Of a stretch of DNA of 64,000 bases, positions 47,096-57,219 are shown piece by piece. The translations under genes were made by a program, and so were the position numbers. Below the pieces are notes generated by a model that searched no databases, was not told the DNA's origin, and saw only the letters and a list, made by a program, of their open reading frames with translations. The stretch's first letter is position 1. Every line of letters starts with the position of its first letter. This stretch comes from Thraustochytrium sp. TN22. Lineage: Eukaryota > Sar > Bigyra > Thraustochytrida > Thraustochytriidae. The stretch spans positions 62,001-126,000 of the forward strand of contig JABLUY010000015.1 in assembly GCA_013306675.1 (NCBI GenBank), written 5' to 3'.

Positions 47096-47848
47096 GTCCT
47101 CGACGACTTCTGCTGCCGCTGAGGCCCAAGAAGCAGCCTCCAAACCGTCAAGTGACGGTGGGCGCCGCGCCTTGAGGAGCATGTAACGAGAGAAAGCCCC
47201 GCCCCTCGCCAACCACCCCCCCCCCGCGGAGCGCAAGAAGTTCTTCGTGGCCTGGGCGTCGGTTCACCGCCGCTGGGGCGACGCCGTGGTGTGCCACAAC
47301 CTTTTGCACTGCAACCGGCGCCCCAGCAACAACGCCTACAGGTAACTACTATAAGACACACGAGGCCACTGGGAGGAGATGGAGAAGAGGCGGCCGAAAG
47401 ATATCTTCAACGTGTGATGCACCTAGCCAGTCTTATACTTGTACACCATCACCATCTCTGCAAGCGCGCTCCGCGCGCGTCCCTCCTTTCCTCTGCGTCC
47501 CTCCCCATGGGCCTGCCCGCATAAGAGCCTTGCAAGCTGGCCCTCGCATGGCAATGCGCGTTGCCTCCGAGTCCTTTTTCTCTGGCAAGACTTCGGGAAC
47601 TCCGGCAGCGCCGCAGCGGCCGCGCCGCACCGCCACTGCAACGTGTGGGCGCGGGGCACCAGTGCGGGTAACGTCGCGCGCGCGGGCGTCGCTGTGCGTA
47701 GTAGGGTAGCAGCGCGAGCGCGTTCGTGCACGCTAGACCACGCAAGCAAGCAAGCAGCGAGCGAGTCAGTCATTGTCCCTCCAGTGCTGCTGACCGTGCT
47801 GGCGCCCCTAGGGCACAAATGCTTACCACCTGTGGAAAAGTTGTGGCA
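47096..47848. other. 3' flank of GT8 copy 3, duplicate block
   Basis: Near-identical to 42235-42860. The block ends around 47815, where the sequence joins a piece of another GT8 copy. Confidence 0.7.
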
Positions 47849-47926
47849 CCTGCTGAGTTCGACAAATTCCAGCGCATGGCCGACAAGATCTGCCACATCA
47901 AGGTGCCTCCCACATCTCAGCCCTAG
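47849..47926 (+). pseudogene. GT8 3'-end fragment
   Basis: 26 codons ending in a stop: AEFDKFQRMADKICHIKVP, matching the C-terminal EFEKFKRMADEIGHI of the three GT8 proteins. Nothing upstream matches the rest of the gene, so this is an orphan 3' end left by rearrangement. Confidence 0.7.
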
Positions 47927-48396
47927 CGTTCTCCCTCATTGCCTGCGCTGCCTCGCGCTGGCAATACCCAACGTGAGACAAGAGACTATAGCGGCCCCAG
48001 GTGGGGCACTTTCGAAGCACGATGACCTGCAGTACCTGTGGTAGCATCCGAACCAACCATTCTTAGCCGCCGACGCCACGAGCTGGCGTCCTCTCAAGAC
48101 CGCCACGACTGCTCCCAGAGCTCGCGACCACACAAGCTCACCACTGCGTGGCAGCACCCGCCTCGGAGGCCTTGCGAATTTGCTCGCGTCAGGGCTTCAG
48201 GCTCGTCTTGGCGCCGTGGAGATGGCCGTGATTCAGTCTCCGTGCCCACCCACGCTCGTTGCGCCGTGCATCCATGCACCACTCAGTGGCCTCGTGGTAC
48301 CGGCGCCGCAGGGCTGAGGATCAGCGCATTCCTCCCGGAGTCTTTCATCATAAAATGCAGCATCTCGCTACAGTCCTCTCCGCGTAGCTCGCTTGC

Positions 48397-48669
48397 ATGG
48401 ATCGCATCGGTCCTGCAATATTTGCGCCCATCTTGGCGAGCGCGTTCTTGCCCTTGTATCGAGGGACGGCGTGCAACAATGCCCGAGGGCGGCTAGCCAA
48501 AGACGGCGCGCAAGATGCGGGCGCTGACGGACTTGGCATCCTCCGCCAAACAGCCATCGACATGGGATTCTTTGAGGACGAAATCACCGTCATTTCGAGG
48601 CATCTCGCGATACTTCGCGCGAGCTTGCGAGCAGCCTTCGTGCTGGCTACGCGCGCCTTGGGCTGCTGA
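48397..48669 (+). CDS. Doubtful small ORF, 90 aa
   Basis: Opens with an ATG. Residues 50-90 are helical (GILRQTAIDMGFF, then ISRHLAILRASLRAAFVLAT). No recognised family and no support beyond composition. It may be a remnant of a larger gene. Confidence 0.2.
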   Translation: MDRIGPAIFAPILASAFLPLYRGTACNNARGRLAKDGAQDAGADGLGILRQTAIDMGFFEDEITVISRHLAILRASLRAAFVLATRALGC

Positions 48670-49592
48670 GCCACCGCAAGACTCGGCTCAAATTTGACAT
48701 GGCCTTGCCTTGGAGGCTGCAAGCTGTTGGTCCTTATTGCATCGCAGGTGGTCCACGGCAGGATCACGGGCGCGCACGTCAGCGTGAAGCACAACAGAAA
48801 GGACACGGACGACCAGTGGGCCGAAATTGTGAGCCTGCCCCGGAGGGCGCCTGTCGGCTGCCTCGTAGCCATGCGAAAAAAGGAGGCGCGGGCGTCCCAT
48901 CGGCTGGCTGCCAGTGGTGACCATGCCAAGGAAGAAGAATCCCTGGGCCTCTTCACGCAATGTGTCGTCACCCAGGCCTCTTTCATCCGAGCCCGGGTAC
49001 GATCAACGCACGCCACGCTCGAAGAGCCCACATTGACGCACCTCCGGACGGAGTGGCATCGTCTATCGGCACTTACTACTCTTACCGCCTCTGAGCCCGA
49101 AAGACTTCGCCTCGTCTTGGTGCGGTGCTCTCCCTGTCAAGGCCGTGCTGGAAGTCCAACCACTCAGGCATCAACTCAACTCTTCTGCGGTTCCGCGTTA
49201 CGAGTCAAGTTGCAAGCAGCTGGCTGCAAGGGCGTCGCGGTTTGTCGCAAGGCGCGAGCTTCTTTCCGGCCGACGTCAGCGAGTGTCAGCGACGTCACCA
49301 GACTGACAGTGAGGCAAAACCCGCGATGGCCGGCCACGAGCACAGCGCCTTGGCGCGAGCGCATCCTGGAACGTCGGCAGTTGGGTCAAGAGCGTCAAGG
49401 AGCGCCAAAGACTCGGACGCCTTGCTGGTTGGGTCAAGGAGGCCTTTGCGGGTCAAGGAGGCCTTTGCTGGTCGCGGCTCGATCGAGCCGCTTCGCTTCA
49501 AGTTTGATTCTTTCTGCAAGCGAGGGGCGTCGACGTCAGAGGCCGTGGCGACGACATATCATTGACAGGCGCGGCTGTCTCCCAGTATAGCT

Positions 49593-49613
49593 CTAGCTAG
49601 CTAGCTAGCTAGG
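49593..49613. promoter_or_regulatory. CTAG repeat cluster
   Basis: Five CTAG units in tandem in gene-free DNA, with related motifs at 49863-49908. This cluster is not near a called gene start, which weakens a simple promoter reading. Confidence 0.35.
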
Positions 49614-50061
49614 AGTAACGTTATTTACATCGGTCGCGCGGAGGAGGACTGGGGCGGCCCGGTTGTCGGCGGTCCCTGCACCGCCGGCCCAACTTGCAAA
49701 CCCGGGCGTTACCCCGCCCGGCGTTGAGGCTTCACACGGTCGCAGTTGCTCAGAGCTAGGACCGGCGGGTGCAGCGGCCAGTGGCCACCACTTCCAGCGC
49801 GGTCCGAACCAAGAGCTGGATGCCGTGCAGTGGTGGCCCTTCGACTCGCATCGCGTCACAGAGCTAGTAGCTCTAGCGAGCTGGTAGAGCTCTCTGAAGC
49901 TAGGCCTAACGTTACTTGATGAGAGCGAGAAAACGAGCGACCAAGCGGGCCATTTCAACATGCGGCTGCCAAACCAGCCTCCAATTCGCGCGTACCAGAT
50001 GCCACCTGCGGCCCGGCCCACAGAAGCGCTCCTTCGCCAGCCGGCCTGGCTGAGTCAACCT

Positions 50062-50063
<2 letters not shown>

Positions 50064-50110
<47 letters not shown>
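50064..50110. repeat. CCAG tetranucleotide microsatellite
   Basis: About 12 CCAG units. Confidence 0.9.
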
Positions 50111-50115
<5 letters not shown>

Positions 50116-52550
50116 CGCCGCCGGCCAGCTAGCGGCCAGTCAGCCAGGCTGAGCCAGCCAGCCGGGCGTCTCGCGAACGCACGCCGCCGCCAGCGCCGGT
50201 CGGCCTGCCGTTGATGGAAGGCGTGCGCCGTGCGCAACCCAACCCATAGCTGCCATCCGCTACCACAGGGGACCGCGGGCGGCGCTCTGCAGCTTCACTC
50301 ACAAAATTGTCTTTCACGTTTCGAGTCAGGGAAAGCCTGCCTGCGTCGTGGCGTGTGCGAGAGCTGCAAGAGCCCGAGTCGGTGAGTTCGATTCCGACTC
50401 CTTCGTGCTGGTACTGCCAGTGCCGCAGTGCGCCAGCGGATTCACTGTCAGGCTCAGGCGAGTCCGTGACCGTGTTCTGGACGATTTGAACCAGGCCTAC
50501 GAATAATAACAGTAGCGTCGACACACCCGCCCAGTGCTGCCGGGCCGGGCTGGTTGTCGGCGCCAGCCAGGTCACGGTCATGGTCCCTTCGTGGCCCTGC
50601 AGTGGTTCACTCAAGGATTCCCGTCTTCAAGTTGGCTAGTGAGGCCGAGTAGCTTTCTTGCCTTGCCTGGTCTTGAAGGTGATGATGATCGTCAAGGTCG
50701 GCTCGCAGACCTTCCTTGAGCTGCTCTCGCCGCGGCCGAGGCTTGAGCGAAGCTGGGCCCGGGCGGTGCTGGGCGGCGGTCATCGGACTTGGAGGGCGGA
50801 TAGTGCGCGCGCGCGGGGGGGGGGGGGAGAGAGAGGTAGAGTGATGAGGAGGTGAGAGAGAGGCAAGCTCGCCTCGACGATCAGGGCGGCTCAGTTGATC
50901 CTAGGCGCGGTCCCACTCGTTTCGCGAGGGCGCGTGTGTGGGTGAGCGCAAGTGTGCGTCTTGCCACACCTGGCAGACCATAAAGGGCTCGAAGAAAGCA
51001 AGCAAAGCAAGGGCAAAAGCAGAGCAGCTACGAGCTGCTGGCGGGGCCAGATGGGCGGTCCGATTGCTTTCTGCGTGGCTTCGGCTGCTGACCCGGCGGC
51101 GGAATGGCGTCGCCGCAGAACGTCGAGTACGTCGGTGGCACGCAAGCATGCCAAGCACAGGGAAAAAGGCTCGACCTGTCAAGCCGCAGCCAGGCTTAAC
51201 CTGCCTCCCAAGCGGCCTCTCTATCGGTCGACTACCGGCTCCACTCGTGATCGAGCGCGAGCGAGTGCGTCGTCCTGGCGTTGAGTATCTAGCTACTACG
51301 TTGCTTCCAGCTCAGGGCTCGCTCGGCGTTTTCGCGGCCGGTGCCGGGTGCACTGCATCCACCGCTGTCGACGAAGCGTGGCGCGAGGTGGCGGCTTCAA
51401 GTTCTGTCGGCGGCTGCGCCGCTGCGGCCAGCCAGCGACACTGACAGGACAGACGGACCGTGAGAGGCGAAGCCTCGGCCCTCGTTCGATGCGGCGAGGG
51501 CCACGACTTTGGTCCCCACGTCTCGCTTCGGTGCCCTCCGAGTCGCCTCTCAACCAGCCAGCCAGCCTGGCCCCATTTTCACGCGCGACACGGGCACGCG
51601 ACGGCGAGTGCCCCAGTCCTGCGCCGTCTCCAAGCCTGGAGTGCGGACCGCTCGCGAGGCGTGGAGGGGCTGGCTGCTCGGTTGTCAGAGGCCGGCCGCC
51701 CGGCGCCACGCAGCCAAAATGAGGCTCGGCTCGGAGCCCGGCAGCCCGCTCGGCCTGGCTGCGCGAGCGGCCCAAAAGGCCAGCTAGCTTCGCCGTGCCC
51801 CCACCGCAGACGCCAGTGCTGGCCGGCTGGCGGGCCGGCCTGAGCCGGGCGGCGGGTAGTCATACCGTCAGCCAGCCAGGTAAATCGTCGCGCCCGGGCC
51901 ACAGCTGTCGCGAGCGAGCCTGGAGAGCTATGATCAAACTAACGTCAGCTCCCAGCTCAAGAGTTAGTGAAGGTTCACGCTCCACTCAACTCGCCCTGCC
52001 TGGCTGTGTGGCTCGCTGCAGCCTGGCTGGCTGGCGTACAAGGCAGGCAGCTCAGGCTACGCCGCCACGACTCGGAGGCAGCCGGCCCGGGGGCTGTCAA
52101 GACGAAGTTGACGCTGGCCTGGCGCAGGCGGGCTGATTTTATTGGTAGGCGGCCAGGGGCACTTCTACCAGTACTCACTCGCCTGCCTGCAGGCATCTGG
52201 CCGCGGTATACCGCAGGAGCAGCTGCGTGGCAGGTCCTGGCAGGCAGGAGGCTCCGGCCAGCGGGAGGGACTCCGAGGGAGGGGAGCCTGGACTGGCACG
52301 CGCCAGAGGGCGAGTCGATCGTGGGCATCTGGACCATCTTCAGCCACCGCCTACTCAGCCCTACTGGCTGCCGGCACCCATCTCTTCCAGGCCGCTTGCT
52401 CGGCGTGGGTGGGTGTCACCGGCGCGACGCGCTCAGCTCCGCCTCAGGCGCGCCGCTAAGGCGACGGGAGCGGAGGAGGCAAGCAAGCGGCAGACTTCAA
52501 ACTTCTTCGCCCGTCACGACGCATCTTTCCCACCGGGAGCCTCGCTCAAG

Positions 52551-53360
52551 ATGATGTCGGCCGGCGTCGTCGCGTACCAGTGCCAGTGCCAGCCGCCGTT
52601 GTCACAGCAGCAGCAGCAGCAGCAGCGGCTGCGGCAGCCGCAGCCGCAGCCGCAGCCGCAGCCGCACCAGCCGCACCAGCCGCACCAGCCGCACCAGCAG
52701 CACCAGCAGGGGCAACCAGGAGAGCAACTGACGCAGGAGCAGGAGCGGCAGCAGGCGCTCAAGGCGCTACAGGTGGTGGTGGCTGACGACCATCGCGCCT
52801 CGCGTAGCGAGAAGCTGCGGATCAGGAGGTGGGCCTCTGGCTCGCGCGCGGCAACCTCGCCAGTGTGGCTTGAGCAGCAACAGGACCCGGCGCACAGCGA
52901 GAACCAGGAGCACCAGAGGCACCAGCAATCAGAGCTTGTCCGCACACGCTTCAGGAGGAGGCGAACCGCGACTCTGCCCGTGGCGACTTGCGCTGTCGCA
53001 AGTCCGGGTGCCGTGCCTTGCATCATTCAAGCACCTGCGGAGCCGTCCACGTCACTGTCCTCGTCCTCGTCTTCGTCCATATGTACGCGCTCATCCTGCT
53101 CAGCCAAAAACGATGGTCTGCCGCCAACAAACTCAAGCCAAGCCTCTTCGTCTCAGTGGATGCAGACGAAGAGGCGGCCTTCCAGATTCGCGCACCCGTG
53201 TCGCGCTCGCCTCAGCCGCCCGCGCGCTCGAGCCTGTCTTCACCTCCCCTACGTGCACAAGGAGGGTGACAAGGTCACCGTGTATCCATCCCACGAGTCA
53301 TACATCCAGGAGCAAAGGACCGTGATCGATGCGCACAAGGACGTGCCAGCAAAACTGTGA
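52551..53360 (+). CDS. Gln-rich hypothetical protein, 269 aa
   Basis: The ATG at 52551 (MMSAGVVAY) opens a frame with poly-Gln, then PQ and PHQ repeats at residues 18-55, then a charged region (QALKALQVVVADDHRASRSEK) and Ser/Arg-rich disorder. The last 45 residues look more ordered (LPYVHKEGDKVTVYPSHESY, then VIDAHKDVP). No family recognised. It may be a regulatory, largely disordered protein. The upstream part of the frame (52227-52550) looks non-coding. Confidence 0.5.
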   Translation: MMSAGVVAYQCQCQPPLSQQQQQQQRLRQPQPQPQPQPHQPHQPHQPHQQHQQGQPGEQLTQEQERQQALKALQVVVADDHRASRSEKLRIRRWASGSRAATSPVWLEQQQDPAHSENQEHQRHQQSELVRTRFRRRRTATLPVATCAVASPGAVPCIIQAPAEPSTSLSSSSSSSICTRSSCSAKNDGLPPTNSSQASSSQWMQTKRRPSRFAHPCRARLSRPRARACLHLPYVHKEGDKVTVYPSHESYIQEQRTVIDAHKDVPAKL

Positions 53361-53554
53361 TTACATTACAGATGAAGAGCGTGTGAAGCTCGGAAGGAAA
53401 GTATGATGCATGTGAAATTCGATCCGGTCGACCTCGCCAGCACGATGGCAAGCAACACCAAGAGGTAGTGGAGGTAAGACGCAGTGGGCTTTGGTCTCGC
53501 TGTCAGGAAGCTGTGCTTCCTTCCGTTTCTCGCATGCTCATGCTCATGCTCTTG

Positions 53555-53597
<43 letters not shown>

Positions 53598-53900
53598 TCC
53601 TCTCTGATTCTCACGCTCTCTCTCTCTCTGATGAGACTGTGAGTCCCTCTTGCGCTCTCTCTTGCGCGCTTTCCGTTTCCATCAAAAGATGACTTGGATG
53701 GCGACGCGTCGAGAGCCTTCGCCGACGCCGTCAAAGACAAAATCCAGCTGCGCTCGAGCTAGCGCGGCGCAGCGTGGTGTGGCTCGGCGCGGCGGCGGGG
53801 CGCGGCGCGGCGGCGCGGCGCGGCGCGGCGCGAGGCGGCACGGCTCGGTACAACACAGCACCAGCACCAGCAGCGGCGCGGCAACAGCGGCGAAAGCAGG
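53361..53900. other. Intergenic region upstream of FBPase
   Basis: Two TC microsatellites (53550-53592 and 53611-53630) and a GCGGC-rich stretch with GGCGCGGCGC repeats (53760-53835). No gene seen. Confidence 0.6.
53550..53592. repeat. TC dinucleotide microsatellite
   Basis: About 21 TC units. Confidence 0.9.
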
Positions 53901-55267
53901 ATGCCATCCGTGGAGGCGGAACTGGCGGACGTGCAAAAGGCGCTGCAGAAGGCGTCCGAGCGCATCTACGAGGAGATCCAGACGCACATCGGGTGGACGG
54001 GTGATGACATCAGTAAGTAGTGCGCGCTCTCCTACTGCATCGACAGGCAGGCACACCGCAAGTCACGCACGCAGACAGACAGGAAGGCGGCCAGGCAGCC
54101 AGGCAAGCAAGCAAGGAAGCGACTGACGAGAGACGGTCTCGCTCATTCGCTCAGCCTCCTTCGTGAAGCAAGGCGTCTCACGCAAGGATACGGTCACCAA
54201 CACGAGCGGTGACAAGGTGCTGCAGCTGGATATGCTGGCAGATAAGCACGTCGAAGATGCGCTCCGTGAGTGCCCACTGGTGGCTGGCTTTGCCTCGGAA
54301 GAGCGCGAGGACTTTGTGGAGCTTCGCGCGGAGGGTAAGTACATCGTGGTCTTCGACCCGCTGGACGGCTCGCAGAACGTGCCCGTGGGCATTAGCGTGG
54401 GCGCCATCTACGGCGTCTTCCAGGCGCGGTCCCTCAAGGAGGTCAAGAAGGCAGACGAGATCGTGGCTGCCGGCTACGCCCTCTTCTCCACGGCGTTGCA
54501 ATTTGCCTTTTGCACGCGCTCCTCGCCCGTGCAGCTCAGCCAGTACGACTTCCGCGACCAGTGCTGGGTGGTTTACGTGGACGACTTCAAGCAGCCGCGC
54601 AAGGGCAAGACCTACGCCATCAACGAGGGCATTTGCGCACAGTGGGACGAGCTCACGGGCGCCTTCGTCGCGCAGCACTTGCGCGGTCGCTCCGTGCGCT
54701 GGATGTGCTGCATGGTGGCCGACGTTTCGCGCCAGCTGCTGCAGGGCGGCTGCTTTCTCTATCCGGCCGATAAGAAGCACACCAAGGGCCGTTTGCGCCT
54801 GGTCTACGAAGCCGTACGTTCTTGCTCAAATTGGCCTCGCGTGCGCTCGCCGGACCTGGGTGATCCAAACCACTCACAGTCAATGCCGACTAACGATGAC
54901 GGTGGTGACTGCATCGGCGCGACGCGTGCTCGGAACACAGGTGCCCCTCGCCTTCCTCTGGGAGCGAGCCGGCAAGGGCAAGGCATACGCCACAGTCGAG
55001 GGCGAGCGTATCTTGGACCGCGCCATCCCGCACGACGACGTGCATGCACGCTGCGGCGTCATCCTGCTCGGCGAAGATGAGGCTGTCGCCTTCGACCGCC
55101 TGCGCGAGTCCGCGCCGGCCTGGCTGGGCGGTCAGCCCGAGGCGAAGGCCAAGCTCGAGCGCTCCAAGTCCGAGCGCGCAGCCGTCGAGGAGGCCGGCCT
55201 GTTGCGCATTGCCCTCGTTGTCGGCGCCGTCCTCAACATCGCGCTGCTCTACCGCGCGACGCGTTGA
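53901..55267 (+). CDS. Fructose-1,6-bisphosphatase (class I), 3 exons, hydrophobic tail
   Basis: Proposed as join(53901..54012, 54155..54813, 54941..55267), 365 residues. Introns were placed by phase: donors GTAAGT (54013) and GTACGT (54814), acceptors ending CAG at 54154 and 54940. Family blocks run in order: NTSGDKVLQLDML, FASEE, metal-site DPLDGS at 105-110 (followed by QNVPVGISVGAIYG), AAGYALFS, MVADVSRQLLQGGCFLYPAD, KGRLRLVYEA, RILDRAIP and a VILLG end. It removes phosphate from fructose-1,6-bisphosphate in gluconeogenesis. Odd: after the catalytic domain a charged linker leads to a hydrophobic segment at about 344-361 (IALVVGAVLNIALLY) and RATR, like a tail anchor. SQN replaces the usual SSN, and no plastid peptide is seen. 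Confidence 0.88.
54013..54154 (+). other. FBPase intron 1
   Basis: 142 bp, GTAAGT to CAG, phase 1. Contains GGCAGGCAC and AAGCAAGCAAGGAAGC short runs. Confidence 0.8.
54814..54940 (+). other. FBPase intron 2
   Basis: 127 bp, GTACGT to CAG, phase 0. It joins LRLVYEA directly to VPLAFLWERAG, as the family requires. Confidence 0.85.
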
Positions 55268-55326
55268 GCGACTTCAAGGGACGCAAGAAGCAAAACCCAA
55301 ACAGAAGGATGAGAACTTCAGAAAAT

Positions 55327-55376
55327 TGTGACTTGACTTGACTTGACTTGATTTGACTTGACTTGACTTGACTTGG
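55327..55376. repeat. ACTTG pentanucleotide array, about 10 copies
   Basis: A run of TGACT/ACTTG units with one variant (ATTTG), between convergent FBPase and b561 genes. An ACGC/GTAC-rich run follows (55398-55455). Confidence 0.9.
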
Positions 55377-55482
55377 CAGGACGAAGACTCTTGTGTACGC
55401 GTGCACGCGTGCACGCACGTACGCACGTACGCACGCACGCATGCATGCACGTGTGCGTGCTGGCCGAGTGGTAGATGATCTC

Positions 55483-56268
55483 TCAAAACCACATGCGGGC
55501 CAGGACGTTCTGGCCCTTGAGTGCGTGATGATAAGCCACAGCACTAATGTGAAGCGGCACCATATACTCGACGGCCTGGCCGAGCTGCTTGTGCACCTTG
55601 AAGGCATTAGAGGCGATCTCCTTGTTGGGCTCCGGCGCCTGGGCCACAATGGACCCAAAGAAGGGGACGCCTTTGCCACCGAAGTAGCCCATGGCGATGC
55701 CCGTGCCAGGCATGGCGATCATTGCGGCGTAGAAAAAGAGATGGGACGCGCGCGCCATGAGGTGCTCCACCGAGCCGCCCGAAGGTAGAGGAGGCTGGCG
55801 CTGCACAAGTCGCAGCGCGATGCGTGGCACAACCAAACCCGCCACAATGAGCGCCGTCGACTTGTGGATCATCATGAGCTCGCCCTTGGTGTAGCCAAAC
55901 TTCTTCGGGTTCTCCTTGGGCGTCCACTGCGCCAGCTTCACCGTGGCCACGCACGTCACGAAGCCCGCTGCGATCAGCCAGTGCAGCGCCACCATGGGCG
56001 ACGAGAACTTGAGCGGTACGCCCGCGGTCGCCGCCGTCGTCGACAAGGCGCGCGCCGCAGGCGCCAGAGCCGTCGGCACCACGGTCTTGCCGCCGGCCTT
56101 CGCCGCTGCCGTCGCCGACTTCCTGGTGGCCGCGGCCGCGGCCGCGGCCGCGCCGCCGCTGGTCGAGCACGCCAGCCGCGCGGCCGCTGGCAGCCGCCGC
56201 GTCACGAGCCCGGCCGCCGCCGCCGTCATCGCCGCGCGCCCCACTGCCGCGCTGCCCAGCCTCAGCAT
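55483..56268 (-). CDS. Bacterial-type cytochrome b561 with mitochondrial presequence
   Basis: A 261-residue protein from the ATG at 56268. The frame is open upstream but begins with GTG. The first 80 residues are Arg/Ala-rich, lack acids and include ARALSTTAA, as a mitochondrial presequence would. The rest is the four-helix b561 of the bacterial CybB type: VALHWLIAAGF, MIHKSTALIV, a Pro-containing third helix (SHLFFYAAMIAMPGTGIAMG), then FKVHKQLGQ and PLHISAVAYHHALK. The expected heme-ligand histidines are visible. It should carry electrons from ubiquinol or another donor across the inner membrane. Animal and plant b561 proteins are a different family, so this is probably of bacterial origin. 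The gene is convergent with FBPase. Confidence 0.85.
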   Translation of the reverse strand: MLRLGSAAVGRAAMTAAAAGLVTRRLPAAARLACSTSGGAAAAAAAATRKSATAAAKAGGKTVVPTALAPAARALSTTAATAGVPLKFSSPMVALHWLIAAGFVTCVATVKLAQWTPKENPKKFGYTKGELMMIHKSTALIVAGLVVPRIALRLVQRQPPLPSGGSVEHLMARASHLFFYAAMIAMPGTGIAMGYFGGKGVPFFGSIVAQAPEPNKEIASNAFKVHKQLGQAVEYMVPLHISAVAYHHALKGQNVLARMWF

Positions 56269-56984
56269 CTTCGCCTGCCTGCCTTCCGGTGCGTGCTCGC
56301 GCTCGCCCGACCGACGCGAGTCCGCCGCGATGCGTGTCTGCCGCGCAGCCTCGCGCAGCGCGCGCTGCGCTGCGCCAAGCTGCGCCAGGCGCGCTGCTTG
56401 CTCCTCGTCGCTCACGGAGCCTCGCGCGCCTTTCTCCGCTGCTATCTTCTTAGTTAGTTCGTTAGCTCAGCAGCCAGGAGGAGAAGCGCGACCTCGGCCT
56501 CTCGCGGTTCAACTTGCTCTGGCACTGGGCCCGCGCGGCTCAACTTCAAGTCCAGCTTCCCGCCGGGCTCGCTCCCAGTCGTCTCATCGCTCGCTCTGCC
56601 AGTGCCGGGCTGCTACGGCGGCGGCCCCGGCCACGGCCGCCGCCGGCCCGAACAAGAGAAGCTCGCCGCGCCTCGCGGGCCACTCCGCCCCGGCCGGCGC
56701 GGCGGCCAGACGCCCAGACTGGCCGCTGCACGCGGCCCTGTCTGCCTCTCAGGCAGGCTCGTCAGAGGCTGTCGGTCAGAGGCAAGCAAGGGCCGGGACT
56801 CGGACTCGGGAGGCAACTTGATTCTTGAACCCTCTTAGCTTGGTAGAGAAGCAGGCCCGGGAGAGAACGCGCCGCGGCGAATTACGTTAACGTTGGGCCT
56901 ACCACCAACATCTTTTCTTATTACCTAGGCATGTACTCCGGCGGCGAGTCGGCGCACGGAGGAGGCGGCGTTTGAGCGTTACGC

Positions 56985-56987
56985 TGG

Positions 56988-57023
<36 letters not shown>

Positions 57024-57024
57024 C
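56985..57024. repeat. GGCA tetranucleotide microsatellite
   Basis: About 10 GGCA units. Confidence 0.9.
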
Positions 57025-57120
57025 GCCAAGGGGGTCCGGGCTCGAGTGGGCGCTGGCCGGCGCGCGCGACTCGGCTGGTACAGACTCGTCGCGTCGCGTC
57101 GCGCGGCTCGTGTTGTGTCG

Positions 57121-57172
57121 GCTGGGCTTGGCTGGGCTGGGCTGGGCTGGGCTGGGCTGGGCTGGGCTGGGC
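57121..57172. repeat. GGGCT pentanucleotide array, about 10 copies
   Basis: Perfect apart from one unit at the left end, directly upstream of the RCC1-BTB start. Confidence 0.9.
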
Positions 57173-57219
57173 TCGGGTCGGCTCGGTGTGGCTCTACGGC
57201 AGTCTCCAGGCAGCAGAGG

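Larger units (their letters stand above)
47927..52550. other. Largely gene-free region of 4.6 kb
   Basis: One weak small ORF (48397-48669) is listed separately. Frames at 48348-49590 on both strands have mixed composition but no motif, and may be decayed coding DNA. CTAG clusters lie at 49593-49613 and 49863-49908. A CCAG array lies at 50064-50110, and a G run at 50815-50827. The rest, about 50.1-52.5 kb, is rich in GCCAGCC and GCCTGGC words. Confidence 0.5.
56269..57219. other. Divergent intergenic region, b561 / RCC1-BTB
   Basis: Contains a GGCA run (56985-57024) and a GGGCT array (57121-57172) 50 bp upstream of the RCC1-BTB start. The GGGCT frame is open but low-complexity, so the start at 57220 is preferred. 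Confidence 0.6.

Noticed and set aside
48694-49590. 298-codon plus-strand frame and a 227-codon minus-strand frame
   Set aside because: Composition is less biased than elsewhere, so decayed coding DNA is possible, but neither frame shows a recognisable domain; left as gene-free.
50365-50400. tRNA-like T-arm (GAGTTCGATTCCGACTC)
   Set aside because: The arms form a hairpin with an 11-nt loop, but the 5-bp T-stem with a 7-nt loop does not pair, and no matching acceptor or anticodon arm could be found upstream.
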